64,000 nucleotides of DNA, taken from Delphinus delphis (lineage: Eukaryota > Chordata > Mammalia > Artiodactyla > Delphinidae). The notes under the pieces were generated by a model, which saw only the letters and a program-made list of their open reading frames with translations, made no database searches and was not told where the DNA came from. The stretch covers positions 105,996,957 through 106,060,956 of the forward strand of contig NC_082689.1 in assembly GCF_949987515.2 (NCBI RefSeq). The letters are read 5' to 3'. How positions within the stretch are numbered: position 1 is the stretch's first letter; the number at the start of each line of letters is the position of its first letter. Positions 34,542 to 46,549 of this stretch are shown piece after piece. Position numbers and translations under genes: made by a program.

Positions 34542-36400
34542 ACAACTGTTAGAGGTAAATTCTATAAAATTACAGGGCACAAAATCAACACGCAAAATTC
34601 AGTTTCCTTTCTATACACTAAAAGTGAAACATCCAAACATAAAATTAAGAAAACAACTCCATTTACAAAGCATCAGCAAGAATAAAATTCTTAGGGGTAA
34701 ACTTAACCAAGGAGGCAGACATATGTACTGAAAACTACAAAATATTGTTGATTGAAATTTTAAAAGACACCAATAAAAGAAAAGACATTCTGTGTTCATG
34801 GGTTAGAAGACTTAAATTCATTAAATGTCAATACAACCGAAATGATCTCTATATTCAATGCTAAACTTATCAAAATTATTTTTTTTTGCAGAAATATAAA
34901 TATCCATCCTAAAATTCGTATGTAATCTCAAGGAATCATGAGTAGCCAAAACAATTTTAAAAAGTAACAAAGTTGGAGGCCTCACACTTCCTGTTTCTTA
35001 ACCTTCTACAAAGTTGTGGTAATCAAAAGAGTATGATGCTGGTACCAAGAAGACCTGTAGACCAATGGTATACAATAGAGAGCCCAGAAATAAAACCTCA
35101 CAGTAATGGAAAAATGATTCTCATCAAAAAGTTTTATGACCATTCAATGGGGATTGGTCTTAAATGGTCTTTATTTTTAATAAATGGTGCTGGAAAAACT
35201 GGATATCCACATGTAAAATAATTAAGTTGGGCCCTTACCTTATGCAATATACAAAAATCAACTGAAAATGGATTACATTTAGATGTAAGAACTAAAACTA
35301 TAAATCTCTTAGACTAAAACAGGGGGAAAGCTTCATGACGTTGGGTTTGGTAATGATTGACAACATAGGCACAGACGACAAAAGAAAAAGATAGACAAAC
35401 GGGAGGTCATTAAAATTTAAAATGTTTGCACCTTAAAGAATGCTATCAACAGATTTAAAAAGCACTTAAAGGATTTGAGTTTGTGTATCCACTAGGGAAC
35501 AATATCCAGTATGTACAGAAGACTCCTAAAACTCAACAACAATAAACAACCCAATTCAAAAGTGGGCAAAGGACGTGAATAGCCATTTCTCCAAAGAATG
35601 TATACAAATGGCTGGCAAACACGTGAAAAGATGTTCAACATTAATAATCATTAGGAAAATGTAATCAAAACTGCAATGAAATATAACTTCATGCCCACTG
35701 GGATGGATGGCTATTACAAAAACAACAGAAGATAGGTTTTGGTGAGCCTGTGGAGTGTCTGGCATCCTTGTGCACTGCTAATGGAAATGTAAAATGGTGT
35801 GGCTGCTATTGGAAACCATATGGAGATTCCTCATAAAATTAAACATAGAATTACCATATTATCCAGTAATTTTCTTTCTGGGTGTATCCCCAAAAGAATG
35901 CAACACAGGGACTCAAATAGATATTTGTACACTTGTGTATATAGCAGCATTATTCTCAGATGCAGCTCACAAATGCCATCGACCGATGAATGGATAAATA
36001 AAATATCATATATAAAGCAATAGGGTTTTTTCAGCCCAAAAATGTAACACAGTTCTTATACATTCTCCAGAATCAATGAATTGTCAGGGTATTATGATAT
36101 GTGAAATATGCCAGTCACAATGGTACAACTATTTATGTTGATTCCACTTATTTGAGGTACCTAGAGTAGTAAGAATCACATAGACAGAAAGTAGAATGCT
36201 GGTTGCCAGGGTCTGGAGAAAGGAGGCATGAGTCGTTGTGTTTAATAGGTACACAGCTTCAGTTTGGGAAGATGAAAATGTTCTGGAGGTGGATGGTGGT
36301 GATGGCCGCCCAACAATGAGAATATACTTAATGCCAGTGCCACGCTAAAGAACAGTTAAAATGATAAGCTTAAAATCCATAAATGTAACTCGTATAAAGG
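33955..36400 (+). mobile_element. Ancient L1, 3' half (continuation after L1-c)
   Basis: Resumes the endonuclease (AATGACATTCTATAATGATA, AAAAGGATAAGTTCACC). After an internal loss it runs into the reverse transcriptase (ACATTTGACAAAATTCAACA near 34188, AAGATCAGGAACAAGACAAT near 34327, the diverged polymerase block near 34460-34500) and the C-terminal region (34680-36010, including AATGGTGCTGGAAAAACTGG). It ends with an old 3' UTR (GGTTGCCAGGGTCTGGAG near 36204, GTTCTGGAGGTGGATGGTGG near 36280). All frames are broken. A CA run at 34510-34543 sits inside. Confidence 0.82.
34510..34543. repeat. (CA)n microsatellite in ancient L1
   Basis: About 14 CA units with one GA variant, within the reverse transcriptase region of the ancient L1. 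Confidence 0.93.
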
Positions 36401-37865
36401 AGTTTGCAATCTATTGGGAGATGCAAACTCACACATCTTCAGGGATTAGGGGATGGAACACAGTGGAACAATAAGGATGATGTTATAAATGAAGAATGGT
36501 TTTTCCACTTAATAGCACTCAACTGAAACAAACAAACTCTGTATCAGCTAAACAAAATAAGTCAGTAGATTATATTCAACTCATAAGTCTTAAATTTAAG
36601 CCCCCTAGTCTAGCCTTAGATTTAAAAAGAGAGAAATAAAAAGGAGATGTAAAGGGTGTGTATGTAATTAGTTGCAGGAAAAAAAAAAAAACAAACAACT
36701 GTAGTGATACAATGCTGAATGCATTCAGAAGAGGGAAGGGAGCTCACTCCAGGCTGGGTAGCAAGGTTTTCTGGCAGGCTGAGCTCTACACTGTGTCGTA
36801 ATGGGTTGTCCAAACCTTTTCTCCTCTGTATCTGGTGCAGTGCAAACAGTCTTTTGCTAGATGGTCAGGTAATATGTATTGGATTGTATATATTGAATTC
36901 CATCTGTACAATCACTTCTTGACATCCATGCCTGATTCAATTCCTTTACAGCTCATCCTGTTTCTCTGCAGCTAAAGACCTAAACTCTAAATTGGCAATT
37001 CCCAAAATCATTCTGAAATCCTTTAATGTGAAAAAGGCCCAGCATAAACCCAGCTCTCTCTTGCTCCATTCTGGGCTCACATAAGCAGCTCTGTGGGGTT
37101 AATAATGTGACATAAAGAGACATTTTTTCAGTGTTTACAGTTTAAAGGGTCTTTGTGTAAAATCAGTAAAATTAAACTCACGGGGGTAAAATTCAGGCAT
37201 TAACAGAGCTGTACCATTGCTCACTCAGTTCTACCCTCCTTTAAGCAGAGATTTTACACTTACTCTGCCTATTTCTTTGTCTGTTAATAAAGAAAATTAT
37301 AGAACTCCCTTTATAACTGATAATTATAATGACCCTTGAAATGTACTGATTAGGCCAATCCTGCTTCCTGTCTGCTTCAGAAAAAAAAGTCAAGGCTGTA
37401 AATATGGCTGTTTGAAGTGGTGTCCAGGAGGTAGGCATCATAGATTTCCGCCCCTTGCTCTTATTTATTTTTATTTTAGAAAAACATTTACAGAAACAGC
37501 ACGCCCACTAATCCTTTGCACCCAACCTCGCCCACTAGAATTAATATAAATGTATTTCTTGATTTGATCTATGTCTCTCTGGGATCTTTGGCATGACTCA
37601 TGCCCAGAGAAAGTCCCTCTCCCCTCAGCATTGTCCTTGCTAACCCTCATGTGCCAATTTTGGCACATGTGCCAAAATTCTCATGCAAATAAGAGGTAAT
37701 TCTGATGCAAATTTGAGCTTGTAGACACTGCTTTACTTTGCACTGAGTTCTCAGACAGGTTTCACATTATCATCTGCCATCCTTCCTGTACTCCTGAGGT
37801 CTTATTTGCTAATTCATTAGAAGTATAGTTCTTATTATATATAGCTCTTGAAAATATATTCATAT
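36401..37865. other. Nothing recognised
   Basis: About 1.5 kb, AT-rich, with an A run near 36678-36690. The longest frames are about 67 codons and have no recognised motif. Confidence 0.5.
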
Positions 37866-38330
37866 TTATTTTTATTGGGTATAGTTGCTTTATAATGTGT
37901 TAGTTTCTGTTGTACAACGAAGTGAATCAGCTATATGTGTATATATATCCCCTCCGTCTTGGACCTCCCCCCCCCCCACCATCCTATCCATCTAGGTTTG
38001 CAAACAAAGCAACTGATGAGGGATTAATCTCCGAAATATACAAACAGCTCATGCAGCTCAATATCAAAAAAAACAACCCAGTCAACAAATGGGCAGGAGA
38101 CCTAAATAGACATTTCTCCAGAGAAGACATACAGATGGCCAAGAGACACAAGAAAAGATAATTATTAGAGAAATGCAGATCAAAACTACAATGAGGTATC
38201 ACCTTATGCCAGTCAGAATGGCCATCATCAAAAAAGTCTACAAACAATAAGTGCTGGAGAGGGTGTGGAGAAAAAGGAACCCTCTTTCACTGTTGGTGGG
38301 AATGTAAATTGATACAGCCACTGTATTCTT
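37866..38330 (-). mobile_element. L1 fragment with 5' inversion (twin priming)
   Basis: 37866-37998 is the complement of an L1 3' UTR end (TTTTTATTGGGTATAGTTGC, AGTGAATCAGCTATATGTGT, a C run). At about 37999 the sequence switches to forward ORF2 C-terminal codons up to 38330 ([20 protein letters not shown], then [23 protein letters not shown] and [19 protein letters not shown] text). The opposite orientations of 3' and 5' pieces, with sequence missing between them, fit a twin-primed insertion. Confidence 0.85.
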
Positions 38331-38489
38331 GTTTTAAGAAGAAAAAGTATAAGAATCTAATCACTCAGTTTTGGGGATTAGAGACAGCATAGATTTGGAG
38401 AGATTTAGGGGCAGAAAAGCCTTCACAAAATGACGTTAAAGCTAGCCTCTTTCCCCGAGAAGTCAATGTTGCTTGACTATTATTAATTT

Positions 38490-38710
38490 TGGAGCCAGAC
38501 TGTTTGGGATTACTTCCCTGAGGTAACATTTCTAGCTGTGTGACCTTGGCAATGTTGCTTGCCTTCTCTGTACCTTATTTTCTTCACCTATAAGGCTAAC
38601 CACAATAATAATTAGATCAAATGACTTTTTAACAAGGAGCCAATGAGTAACTCACATAAAAAAATTTAAAAGGGTGTTTGACAGAGAGGATGCTCTCAGT
38701 AAATTTCTAG
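38490..38710 (+). repeat. MIR remnant
   Basis: Forward MIR order: TTTGGAGCCAGACTGTTTGG, CTAGCTGTGTGACCTTGGCA, ATGTTGCTTGCCTTCTCTGT, TTTTCTTCACCTATAAGGCT. Confidence 0.8.
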
Positions 38711-38744
38711 TTGCAATAATCATACTTATTTTCTTAATCAGGCA

Positions 38745-38960
38745 GCTTTGGTTCAAATCCCAAAATAACTTCCTATTAATTTAACTGCATTAATCCTTAG
38801 TTTTCTCATCTGATAAACAGACAAAAAATGTTATGTAAGGAGTCAATGGGTTAAGATTTTTAGTACAATGATGGACATCCAATATTGAATCACTTTTGAT
38901 TAACATGATGACAATGTATTTAAAATAAGAGGTCAGTATGAAGTCAATACTCAATAAATA
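38745..38960 (+). repeat. Second MIR-like remnant
   Basis: AGCTTTGGTTCAAATCCCAA, TTAGTTTTCTCATCTGATAA and a TACTCAATAAATATTAG end resemble the MIR core and 3' part. More diverged than its neighbour. Confidence 0.55.
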
Positions 38961-39380
38961 TTAGTTTTCTGTCTCGGTGGTTCTAACCTCCTGCTCTGTC
39001 AATAACTTCGGCCTATGTAAAAGATGTGACACATAGAAAAACAGATTATTTGACCCAGATTAGCTAAGATATTTTGTAAATCAAAATGAACCCATTTTTG
39101 AAATTAATGAGTATATTAGTCACCACTTACTGATCATCCTCTTACTGCTTCACACATCACCTTGGTGCTTCATAGAGTCTTAGAAACCGATTATTATATA
39201 ATAATTATTAGGCCTGCTTTTCTTATAGATAAACCAAGATTCAGACAATGAACCAACTTGTGCACAGACTAATGCGTGGCATGAATTGGCTTTAAAGCAG
39301 AAGTGTCTCTATTCTTTTTGTGACACCTGCTCCTAATTGAAAGTAAATAGCCTCTTTAAAGTAAATGGCCTCTTTAAATA
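38961..39380. other. Mostly unrecognised, possible reverse MIR-like piece
   Basis: 39220-39340 (GATAAACCAAGATTCAGACA, then ACCAACTTGTGCACAGACTA) is loosely MIR-like in reverse. The rest is not recognised. Confidence 0.35.
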
Positions 39381-39400
39381 TTATATATATTTTTAAAAAT

Positions 39401-39744
39401 AAATTTATTTATTTATTTTTGGCTGTGTTGGGTCTTCAGTGCTGTGCACGGGCTTTCTCTAGTTGTTGTGAGCGGGGGCTACTCTTCATTGCGGTGCATG
39501 GGCTTCTCATTGACGTAGCTTCTCTTGTTGAGGAGCATGGTCTGTAGGCAAGCAGGCTTCAGTAATTGCAGCACGCGGGCTCAGTAGTTGTGGCTCGTGG
39601 GCTCTAGAGCACAGGCTCAGTAGTTGTGGCACATGGGCTTAGTTGCTCTGTGGCATGTGGGATCTTCCTGGACCAGAGCTCGAACCCATGTCCCCTGCAT
39701 TGGCAGGTAGATTCTTAACCACTGCACCACCAGGGAAGTCCCTA
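39401..39744 (-). mobile_element. CHR-1-type tRNA-derived SINE
   Basis: The complement starts GGGACTTCCCTGGTGGTGCAG-like text at about 39742. It contains GGTTCGAGCTC and the long body with CAACTACTGAGCC units, and has a TAAA tail at left. The flanks TATATATATTTTTAAAAAT near 39382-39400 and 39745-39764 are closely alike, consistent with a target duplication in AT-rich DNA. Confidence 0.9.
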
Positions 39745-39764
39745 TATATATATATTTTTAAAAA

Positions 39765-40470
39765 ATAAATTAAATATTCATGTTCAGGCCCCACAGCCCT
39801 TTTCTATAAATTTTCCCAAATATTATAAAAATAGAGACTAATTCCATTCTGAAATACTAGCAGTATATTTAGGAAGCAAGTGAACATATTTAATGAGATG
39901 GTGACAGAGGAAGAATCGTAGAACCACCTTCGACTGGTAATTATCTGTGGAACAGCCATCTTTCTTTAAGCAAACAGGCTGGCTGCAGATTATGAAATGA
40001 TGGCCAGCCCAGAGAAAATCACGGCTGTTGAACAGTTAAAAGGGACTGGCCTCTCCACTGTTTGAAATGTCTGTAAGCTTGGAGAAAGTAGTAGCAATTA
40101 TAAAATGTCTTTTTCTTTCTAATACTGAGACCTATTGATGAAGTGAATAGTATGTAATTACTGACAGCTCCCTTCATACACTAAGAAGGGATAGGTTGTG
40201 AAATTTTAAAATTACAGTCAGAAACAATTGTGATATTTGAATTAAATTAAATTAAAAACAACAACAAAAACAGCTTTGAAGAACAGAGAGTCTGGCCTAC
40301 CTTTGAATAAGTTTTAAAATGGTCTTTTGAATAAAAGTGTCAGAGAAGAAGATCAAGTTTTGTATATTTATACTTAGGTAAATCAGAAGGAATTTAATTC
40401 CACCTCTGACAAACCCCCTTTAAAGTTGGTCACTTGATCAAATCTATCCAACCCTAACATAATTCAGTTC
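39765..40470. other. Nothing recognised
   Basis: AT-rich interval without a recognised repeat or plausible frame. It contains an AACAAC-type low-complexity run near 40255-40275. Confidence 0.5.
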
Positions 40471-40610
40471 AACCACCATTCAGTGTTGGCTTTACTGCCA
40501 GGCACCTGCCATTCTGCTTGGCCGTAAGGATTCAGCAATGACTAAGACAGTGTCCTTATCCTCAGGAAGCAGACAGCCTGGTTTGGCAGAATCTCTAGTC
40601 TGCTAGAAAT
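40471..40610 (-). mobile_element. Possible L2 fragment
   Basis: ACTGCCAGGCACCTGCCATT, GATTCAGCAATGACTAAGAC and CCTCAGGAAGCAGACAGCCT follow the reverse order of an L2 3' region. Diverged. Confidence 0.45.
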
Positions 40611-41006
40611 AAGTGTGAAGATTTTCCTTCCATCTGACATTTGCTTTAGTGAAGGAGGATGGAAATATTCATAGACCATTTCTCAGGATATGCTGCTGAG
40701 ATGACCTGAAATTCCATATTGCCCTATTAATATTCTCTTTCATGTAGTGCTTAGGTCTCAGAGAAATTTGGCAGGTCAAGGGCAACTGAGAACTTAATTC
40801 TTCTGATAAGCATTTAAGATCCATTGTAGAACTGATGGAATGTGTTGCCAAGGTTATAGTGAAATAGGGCAACTCTGATGTTAATGTCCCCATCCCTTAA
40901 CGTCTACAGAGCATTGTTCACACTCCCATTCCATCCCCTCTAGAAATGTTCCTACTTTCTGTATATTCCCAGGAATTTTCTGTTTCTACGTTCATCCTGG
41001 TTGAGT

Positions 41007-41145
41007 TTTTTTTTTTACTTCTTTATTGGAGTATAATTGCTTTACAATGGTGTGTTAGTTTCTGCTTTATAACAAAGTGAATCAGTTATACATATGTTCC
41101 CATATCTCCTCCCTCTTGCGTCTCCCTCCCTCCCATCCTCCTATA
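41007..41145 (-). mobile_element. Short 5'-truncated L1 3' end
   Basis: A T run followed by the complement of the L1 3' terminus: TTTATTGGAGTATAATTGCT, GTGTTAGTTTCTGCTTTATA, AAGTGAATCAGTTATACATA, CTCCTCCCTCTTGCGTCTCC. It matches the 3' UTR of L1-b closely. Confidence 0.92.
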
Positions 41146-42245
41146 CATAACTGTGTGTCAGGTCAAGGTTAGGTCCCCAATGGCCCCTTTCCAATCAGCC
41201 CTGCTTTTTAGCTCTTTCTACTGAAAGTTTGCGGTTGTGGAGAGATTATATTGCAGCAGTGTCAACAACTTTAAATTCAGTATTAGTCATTTCCATAGGT
41301 AAAAATCCAGTCTTGCTTCCCAAATTCAGACTACAGATATTTTACATGTCCTCTTTTCTCTTTCCATGTTTTAATCTTCTCTATTAACACCCAGGCTCTA
41401 GTACCTGTTCATTTCTAATGCAGGTGATTTATTCTTGTATTAATGTTGATTTATTCCTTTGTCCAAACTAGAGATAATTTAGGCTCCTCAAGTTGCACCT
41501 CCTCTTTCAAGCATCATTTAATGATATTTCTAAAACAGAGAGAAATTATGAGCACTCATTCAAGATAGTATATGGTTTTGCTCTTCTACAATATGGAAAA
41601 CACAGATGATGGAGCCATAAAAGTCACATATATACCTTGTCTCCCAGATGGACTCTAAAAATTTATATGTTAAACTCCTTTGAATCCTCTTTTCATTTAA
41701 CGTAGCACTCTCAATGTGCTACTCATGGAAGGCAGAGGATGCTCTCTAGGCTAAGAAAACATACATTGTCCTTTCGGTTGCAACAGCAGAATGTAGACGG
41801 TAAAATGCTATGGAAAATCAGGCTTTCTTGGTAAACTCTGTTAGCTGCTTACCGCACAGATTGGGGGTACATCATATAACTGTACTGAGTTTTAGTGTCT
41901 TCATTTGCCAAATTGATTTTATATGTCACAGTAATGTTGTGAGCACTAAATAAGGTAAGAAATTAAAATAGAATTTTGTGTCTTCTCTTCACAGTATATA
42001 GTTTTGTGAGTGTTTTAAAAAGTATAAAATGAAAAGTTTCACGTACTCTCCATGCCCATCATGCAAATGTAAAGGGAAACTTCCAGTTGATTGAGAGTCT
42101 GGGCGTTATGTCTCAGTTGCCCTTCAACCAACTTGGTTTTATTTCTAGTGGACAATGGGATATTAACCACGTTTCTAGTCTGTCAACTTGATACTTTAAT
42201 AGCTGCCCTACGAGTATATGCCAGACACGCTTGTTCTGGGAAAAC
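41146..42245. other. Nothing recognised
   Basis: About 1.1 kb without a recognised repeat or plausible gene. Confidence 0.5.
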
Positions 42246-42720
42246 TGATAATATGCTTCAGTCACCTGGTTTGGGCTCCCTTTCTCCTTAGGAGGAGCCC
42301 TTCACAGGAGGGCATGGTTTTCAGATACAAAGCATTCAACCTAGAGTCCGCACCCCCAGCCACCTCCTTTATTAGGCCCTCAAACTCCAGCCACCATACG
42401 CCTGTACTAATCACCCTAGGGTCAGGTACCAAACAACTAGAGACAGCTCCTGTGCCCTAGAGCCTGTGAGATTATTCAAATAGCTGACCCAGAGCCTGCT
42501 TACCTTGCCTCACATGTTTTGTTCCTCTGGAAGTGACAATAAAGACTCTTGCCCATAATTCTTCCCACTCCCTCTACCTCGCGACCAGCCCTGGTGATTT
42601 CCCGTTTGCCCCCACCCTGCCATGGCATGATATATACTCCTTCTTGTGGGATCTTTAAACACAGCAAACTATCTTTGCAATAATAATCGTCCCCTGATCT
42701 GTGGTCTTTACCATGCCTTA
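42246..42720 (+). mobile_element. Putative solo LTR of an old endogenous retrovirus
   Basis: A less AT-rich block of about 475 bp between AT-rich flanks. It begins TGATAATATGCTTCAGTCAC and has a polyadenylation signal AATAAA at 42538-42543. It continues through a pyrimidine-rich region and ends near TCTTTACCATGCC. The layout (signal then about 180 bp to the end) resembles U3-R-U5 of a class I LTR; a MER34-like family is possible from memory. No internal retroviral genes adjoin it, and the exact ends are not proven. Confidence 0.45.
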
Positions 42721-42949
42721 AATTTTCTAGTAATACCCTTTATTTTTAAATGTCAGCATATTTTAAAATGTCAGCATAATGGGAACATCGGATTCTTGTT
42801 GTGCCATTAAGCCAATTGGTGCCACTGACTTTCTCTCTTAGCTAGATTTCTGCAAATGAATTATGGCTTATGGTTACTTGCTTTGTTTATAAAGAACTCT
42901 CAGTAGCTGGTTGCTTGTTGGACCTTAATATTATTATTTATTTTTGAAT

Positions 42950-43190
42950 ATATAATGAACACACAGATTCTCATGGAACTCAAAAACCAGGAGGGGAAAC
43001 AGAATAATCAAATACCAGACAAATATATGTAAACTTACATTTGTGAAGATTGCTACAAAGAAGAGTCATGTGAAATATGGGGATTTTTCACCTCATTTGG
43101 AAGGTCAAGGAAAGATTCCCTGTGGAGGTGACACCTGAGCTGGGATCTGAAGGATAAGTAGGACTGAAGTGTCAAGAAAAGGGAGGTCTC
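42950..43190 (-). mobile_element. L2 fragment
   Basis: Reverse L2 text: GGAAAGATTCCCTGTGGAGG, GTGACACCTGAGCTGGGATC, TGAAGGATAAGTAGGACTGA. Confidence 0.65.
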
Positions 43191-43589
43191 TCTTCACTGG
43201 GTATATGATAGACAAAAAAAACTTTGCTGCTTCTCCCTTATCATCCATAGCATCTTCTATAAAACCAAAACCAAAACCAAACAAACAAAAAACTTAGAAA
43301 GCAATACAACGTGTACAGTTTAAGTCCACAGAAATTTGCTCAACTGGTACAGTTTTGATATGAAATTTGATAAAGACATCTTTGTACAAATTAATGACCA
43401 ATGGCCCATGTTGAGTATAGTCTGAAATAAAAAAATAACTATATAAATTAACACTAATACAATATTATAATACTAAAGTTGAAAATGGAACTAACTGGAA
43501 ATAAAATATTTCTTCTTATATTGTACTGGGCAGATGTTACAGTAATATATGTTCAATGTGCAGGTACCACCATATCCATTCACCTGCTC

Positions 43590-43870
43590 ATATATAAAAT
43601 ATTTACTGAGCAGTTACTAAGTTATAGATATACCGGATGTGATGAAGGGTCAGATTGCCTAATCTAAGGAGCTGACAACAGAGGTGAGGGTACAAAGAGA
43701 CACAGGATTATAACACAAGAACAGCTGTACTCAGAAGGTTTTTGAGGAGACCCCAAGGAAGAAAATTATATCAGAGAGCCTCAATGGACTTTCTAAAGGA
43801 AAAGACACTTAAGATAAGCCTTAAAGAATTGAATGATGTTATGCCCCTAACACCTAAGCCAGGGAGACAG
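43590..43870 (-). mobile_element. Possible diverged L2 fragment
   Basis: TTTACTGAGCAGTTACTAAG and TAAGATAAGCCTTAAAGAAT are L2-like in reverse. The middle is too diverged to align by eye. Confidence 0.35.
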
Positions 43871-43929
43871 GCTGAGAATGCAAGGAAATGAGGAAACTAG
43901 GGATATCTTTTAGAGAAATGTTCATACGA

Positions 43930-44095
43930 TTTCATAGTCAGAACCTCAGCAACTCATTCCTCGTTTTGCAGATGAGGATTTGCTGAGACCTGACGAGGTC
44001 AAGTGCCTTGCTACAGACTGCACAAGTAATTAGCTCCTTAGCCAGAACCAGACTCCACCTTCTGACTTCACAGCTTGGGGCAGGAACTGAGGCCA
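43930..44095 (-). repeat. MIR remnant
   Basis: Reverse MIR order: GTTTTGCAGATGAGGATTTG, ACGAGGTCAAGTGCCTTGCT, then GCACAAGTAATTAGCTCC and CCAGAACCAGACTCCACC. Confidence 0.7.
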
Positions 44096-44795
44096 CACAG
44101 GAAAAGTGAAAGGACTGTAACATGATGGTGAGGTATTTTAGGGACATGTTCTCATCTTGGAGTCTTTTTCAAGGCTTTGTGGTGTCAAGTGTGTTTGGGA
44201 ATAGATTTGTTTCCCTGTCCCTGTGTAGCCACAGGAGGTTACTCTGCAATTGACCCCACTAGGAAAAACCCACAGGTGACAGGAAACTATTACTCTACAA
44301 AGAAATCAGCTCACCTGGGGGGTTACTAAAGGGAGAAAATAAAACTTTAAATAAAGGTTAGAGGAGTTTTCTTAAACAGTCAGAAACTAGGAAAACTAAT
44401 ATTATATTGATTTCTTAGTTTCTTCTGTCATTCTTCCCATAGCACATGTTAGCACAATAGAGGAACAGAAAGTAAAAGTTGTTGTTGTTGTTTGTTTGCT
44501 CGTTTCCATTTTTGCCCACAGGTCCCATGTAGGGACTGGAATTTCATCTTAGTTTTGTGAGCTACATCTTCAAAAGAGTGAAATCAAGTGTCTTGAATAG
44601 CGTATAACTGTCCCTTACCTAAATAGCACTTCTGTTAATCAGTTAATGCATTCACTCAGAAAATAGTAATTGAGTACTTACCATTGAAATTAACATTGTG
44701 CTACCATTTAAGATAGACCATGGTTCTTGATCACTGAGAGCTTGATACCTCTTAAGGTTGGAAAGAAAAATACTAAAGCAATCTATTTCTCAGCC
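44096..44795. other. Nothing recognised
   Basis: About 700 bp without a recognised repeat or gene. It has a short GTT repeat near 44480-44492. Confidence 0.5.
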
Positions 44796-44799
44796 TGTG

Positions 44800-45345
44800 A
44801 AACCAACCCATCCTGGTCAGCCCTGGTTGGCCTTACTCTTATGATTCCTTAAGGTTCAGCTCAAGTATCACCTCGTCTTCCTTTTCTTTCTTGGCCTGAC
44901 CTTTCCCAAATGGATCATGCGTTCTTCATCCCTTCTCTGGCATTGCACTATATTTCAAATATAGTACTGGGCACATCATATTGTGATCATCAGCTTATGT
45001 GCTTTTCTCCCTCATTAGACTGTAGACTCTTTTTCTTCATGTTTTTGTTTTTGTTTTTTTTTTTTTTGCTGTATGCGGGCCTCTCACTGTTGTGGCCTCT
45101 CCCGTTGCGTAGCACAGGCTCCGGACGCGCAGGCTCAGCGGCCATGGCTCACGGGCCCAGCCGCTCTGTGGCATGTGGGATCCTCCTGGACCGGGGCACG
45201 AACCCGTGTCCCCTGCATTGGCAGGCAGACCCCCAACCACTGTGCCACCAGGGAAGCCCCAGACTGTAGACTCTTGAAGGTCAAAGACTACGTTTTATTT
45301 ATCGTTATGTTTGAAATATAAGAATATAGAGCATTGTAAATGTTC
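44800..45345 (+). mobile_element. L2 3' fragment split by a SINE
   Basis: GGTTCAGCTCAAGTATCACC, TCTTTCTTGGCCTGACCTTT, CCCTCATTAGACTGTAGACT; then, after the SINE, CTTGAAGGTCAAAGACTACG and TGTTCAAGCAATGTTTAAGT. This is the usual L2 3' order with the SINE in the middle. Confidence 0.75.
45032..45260 (-). mobile_element. CHR-2-type SINE in the L2
   Basis: The complement starts GGGCTTCCCTGGTGGCACAG-like text at 45258 and ends in a poly(A) (T run 45054-45068) preceded by a T-rich stretch. AGACTGTAGACTCTT occurs exactly at 45017-45031 and 45261-45275, a perfect 15-bp target duplication. Confidence 0.95.
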
Positions 45346-46285
45346 AAGCAATGTTTAAGTGAAGAAAATTAAACACATGCCAAATAGCTGCACCTTTTAT
45401 GGGAGTGGATATCATGTCATATTCATGTTTTCGTCCAGAAGTACTCTGGACTTGACATAGAGTTAGGGATTCATAAGTTCAATGAATAAATGTGAACGAA
45501 TAGAAGGTAGACTGAGGGGGAAAGCATTATATGTAACTAACAATAAAGAAGGAAGATATCGATGTTAACTAGAAAAACACAACAAAAAAGAAAGTCTGTA
45601 AATAATAAGAAGGTGTCAGCTGGACTTTGGAAAACCCTAAATTTTGATGGAGATAGAGGAAAGAAGCAGGAATTTCAAGTGTGAGAAAACTTATATGAAG
45701 ACATATTAATGAGCATTAACCTAGCATATTTGAAGACAGGTCAGTTAGAATATTGCCGTATGGATGGGCAAGGCCAGTCAGTCAAGCCTACATGAGATTC
45801 ACAAGGCATAATTTATAGGCCCTTGATGTTGTATTATAAGAAATATTAAGTAAATACATATTAATACTCCAACTTTAGTCAATCAAGCACAGTGAAGCAA
45901 CTACAAGTTTCTACAACAATCTTCAGATGACATTAAAGCTTTCCTCTCCTAATTAATGCTAAATGGAGATGAAGATTTGTTAATGACAGGGTTTTCACAC
46001 TCCACGAGGTGTAGCAATGTACAAAATTTGTAGTTAATAAAATGTCTTTGGCAATATTATCTAAAAATACATAAGGTCTCATGAACATGATTTAATGGGA
46101 CACTGACTTTTTGGCCCAAATATGCAGCTTCTGCTAAAGTCGATTAAAGAAATGTATGGAACGAGAAGATTTAGATCTTGCCTTTCCATGACTGTACAAT
46201 CTAACTATGCTATCTCTAAGGATATTAAGGATATCTTAAGTAAAGATACTTACTTAGAAAAGTATACCTAAGGATATACTTCCTC
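45346..46285. other. Nothing recognised
   Basis: AT-rich interval, about 0.9 kb, without a recognised repeat or gene. Confidence 0.5.
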
Positions 46286-46289
46286 CAGA

Positions 46290-46530
46290 AAAGCCAGTGT
46301 ATGCACTGGAACCAGATGGGTCTTCATTCCAGTACTTTCTTTACTACTTAAGTACAAAAGATATTTAGCACTCTTGAGCCTAATTTTCCTCTAAATGCCT
46401 ACCTTGCAATACTTACCTCAAATACTTACCCTAAAGGATTGCAGTTAAGAGTAAAAGAAATAATTTGCACAAAGTGTTGAATATAGTATCTGGAATATAG
46501 TAGATAGCAGTAAATGCTATTTTTAACAAT
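46290..46530 (+). repeat. MIR-like remnant
   Basis: Forward MIR-like text: TTTAGCACTCTTGAGCCTAA, TTTTCCTCTAAATGCC, ATTGCAGTTAAGAGTAAAAG, and AATATAGTAGATAGCAGTAA at the end. Confidence 0.55.
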
Positions 46531-46549
46531 TCATTGATTTTATTTATTA

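Noticed and set aside
45037..45321. Recurrent short proteins of the type ending in TVRGPRTA-KKKK (also near 17512, 19093, 25857, 26716, 49458)
   Set aside because: These are translations of the CHR-2 SINE body and its A tail in either strand; they recur wherever the SINE does.
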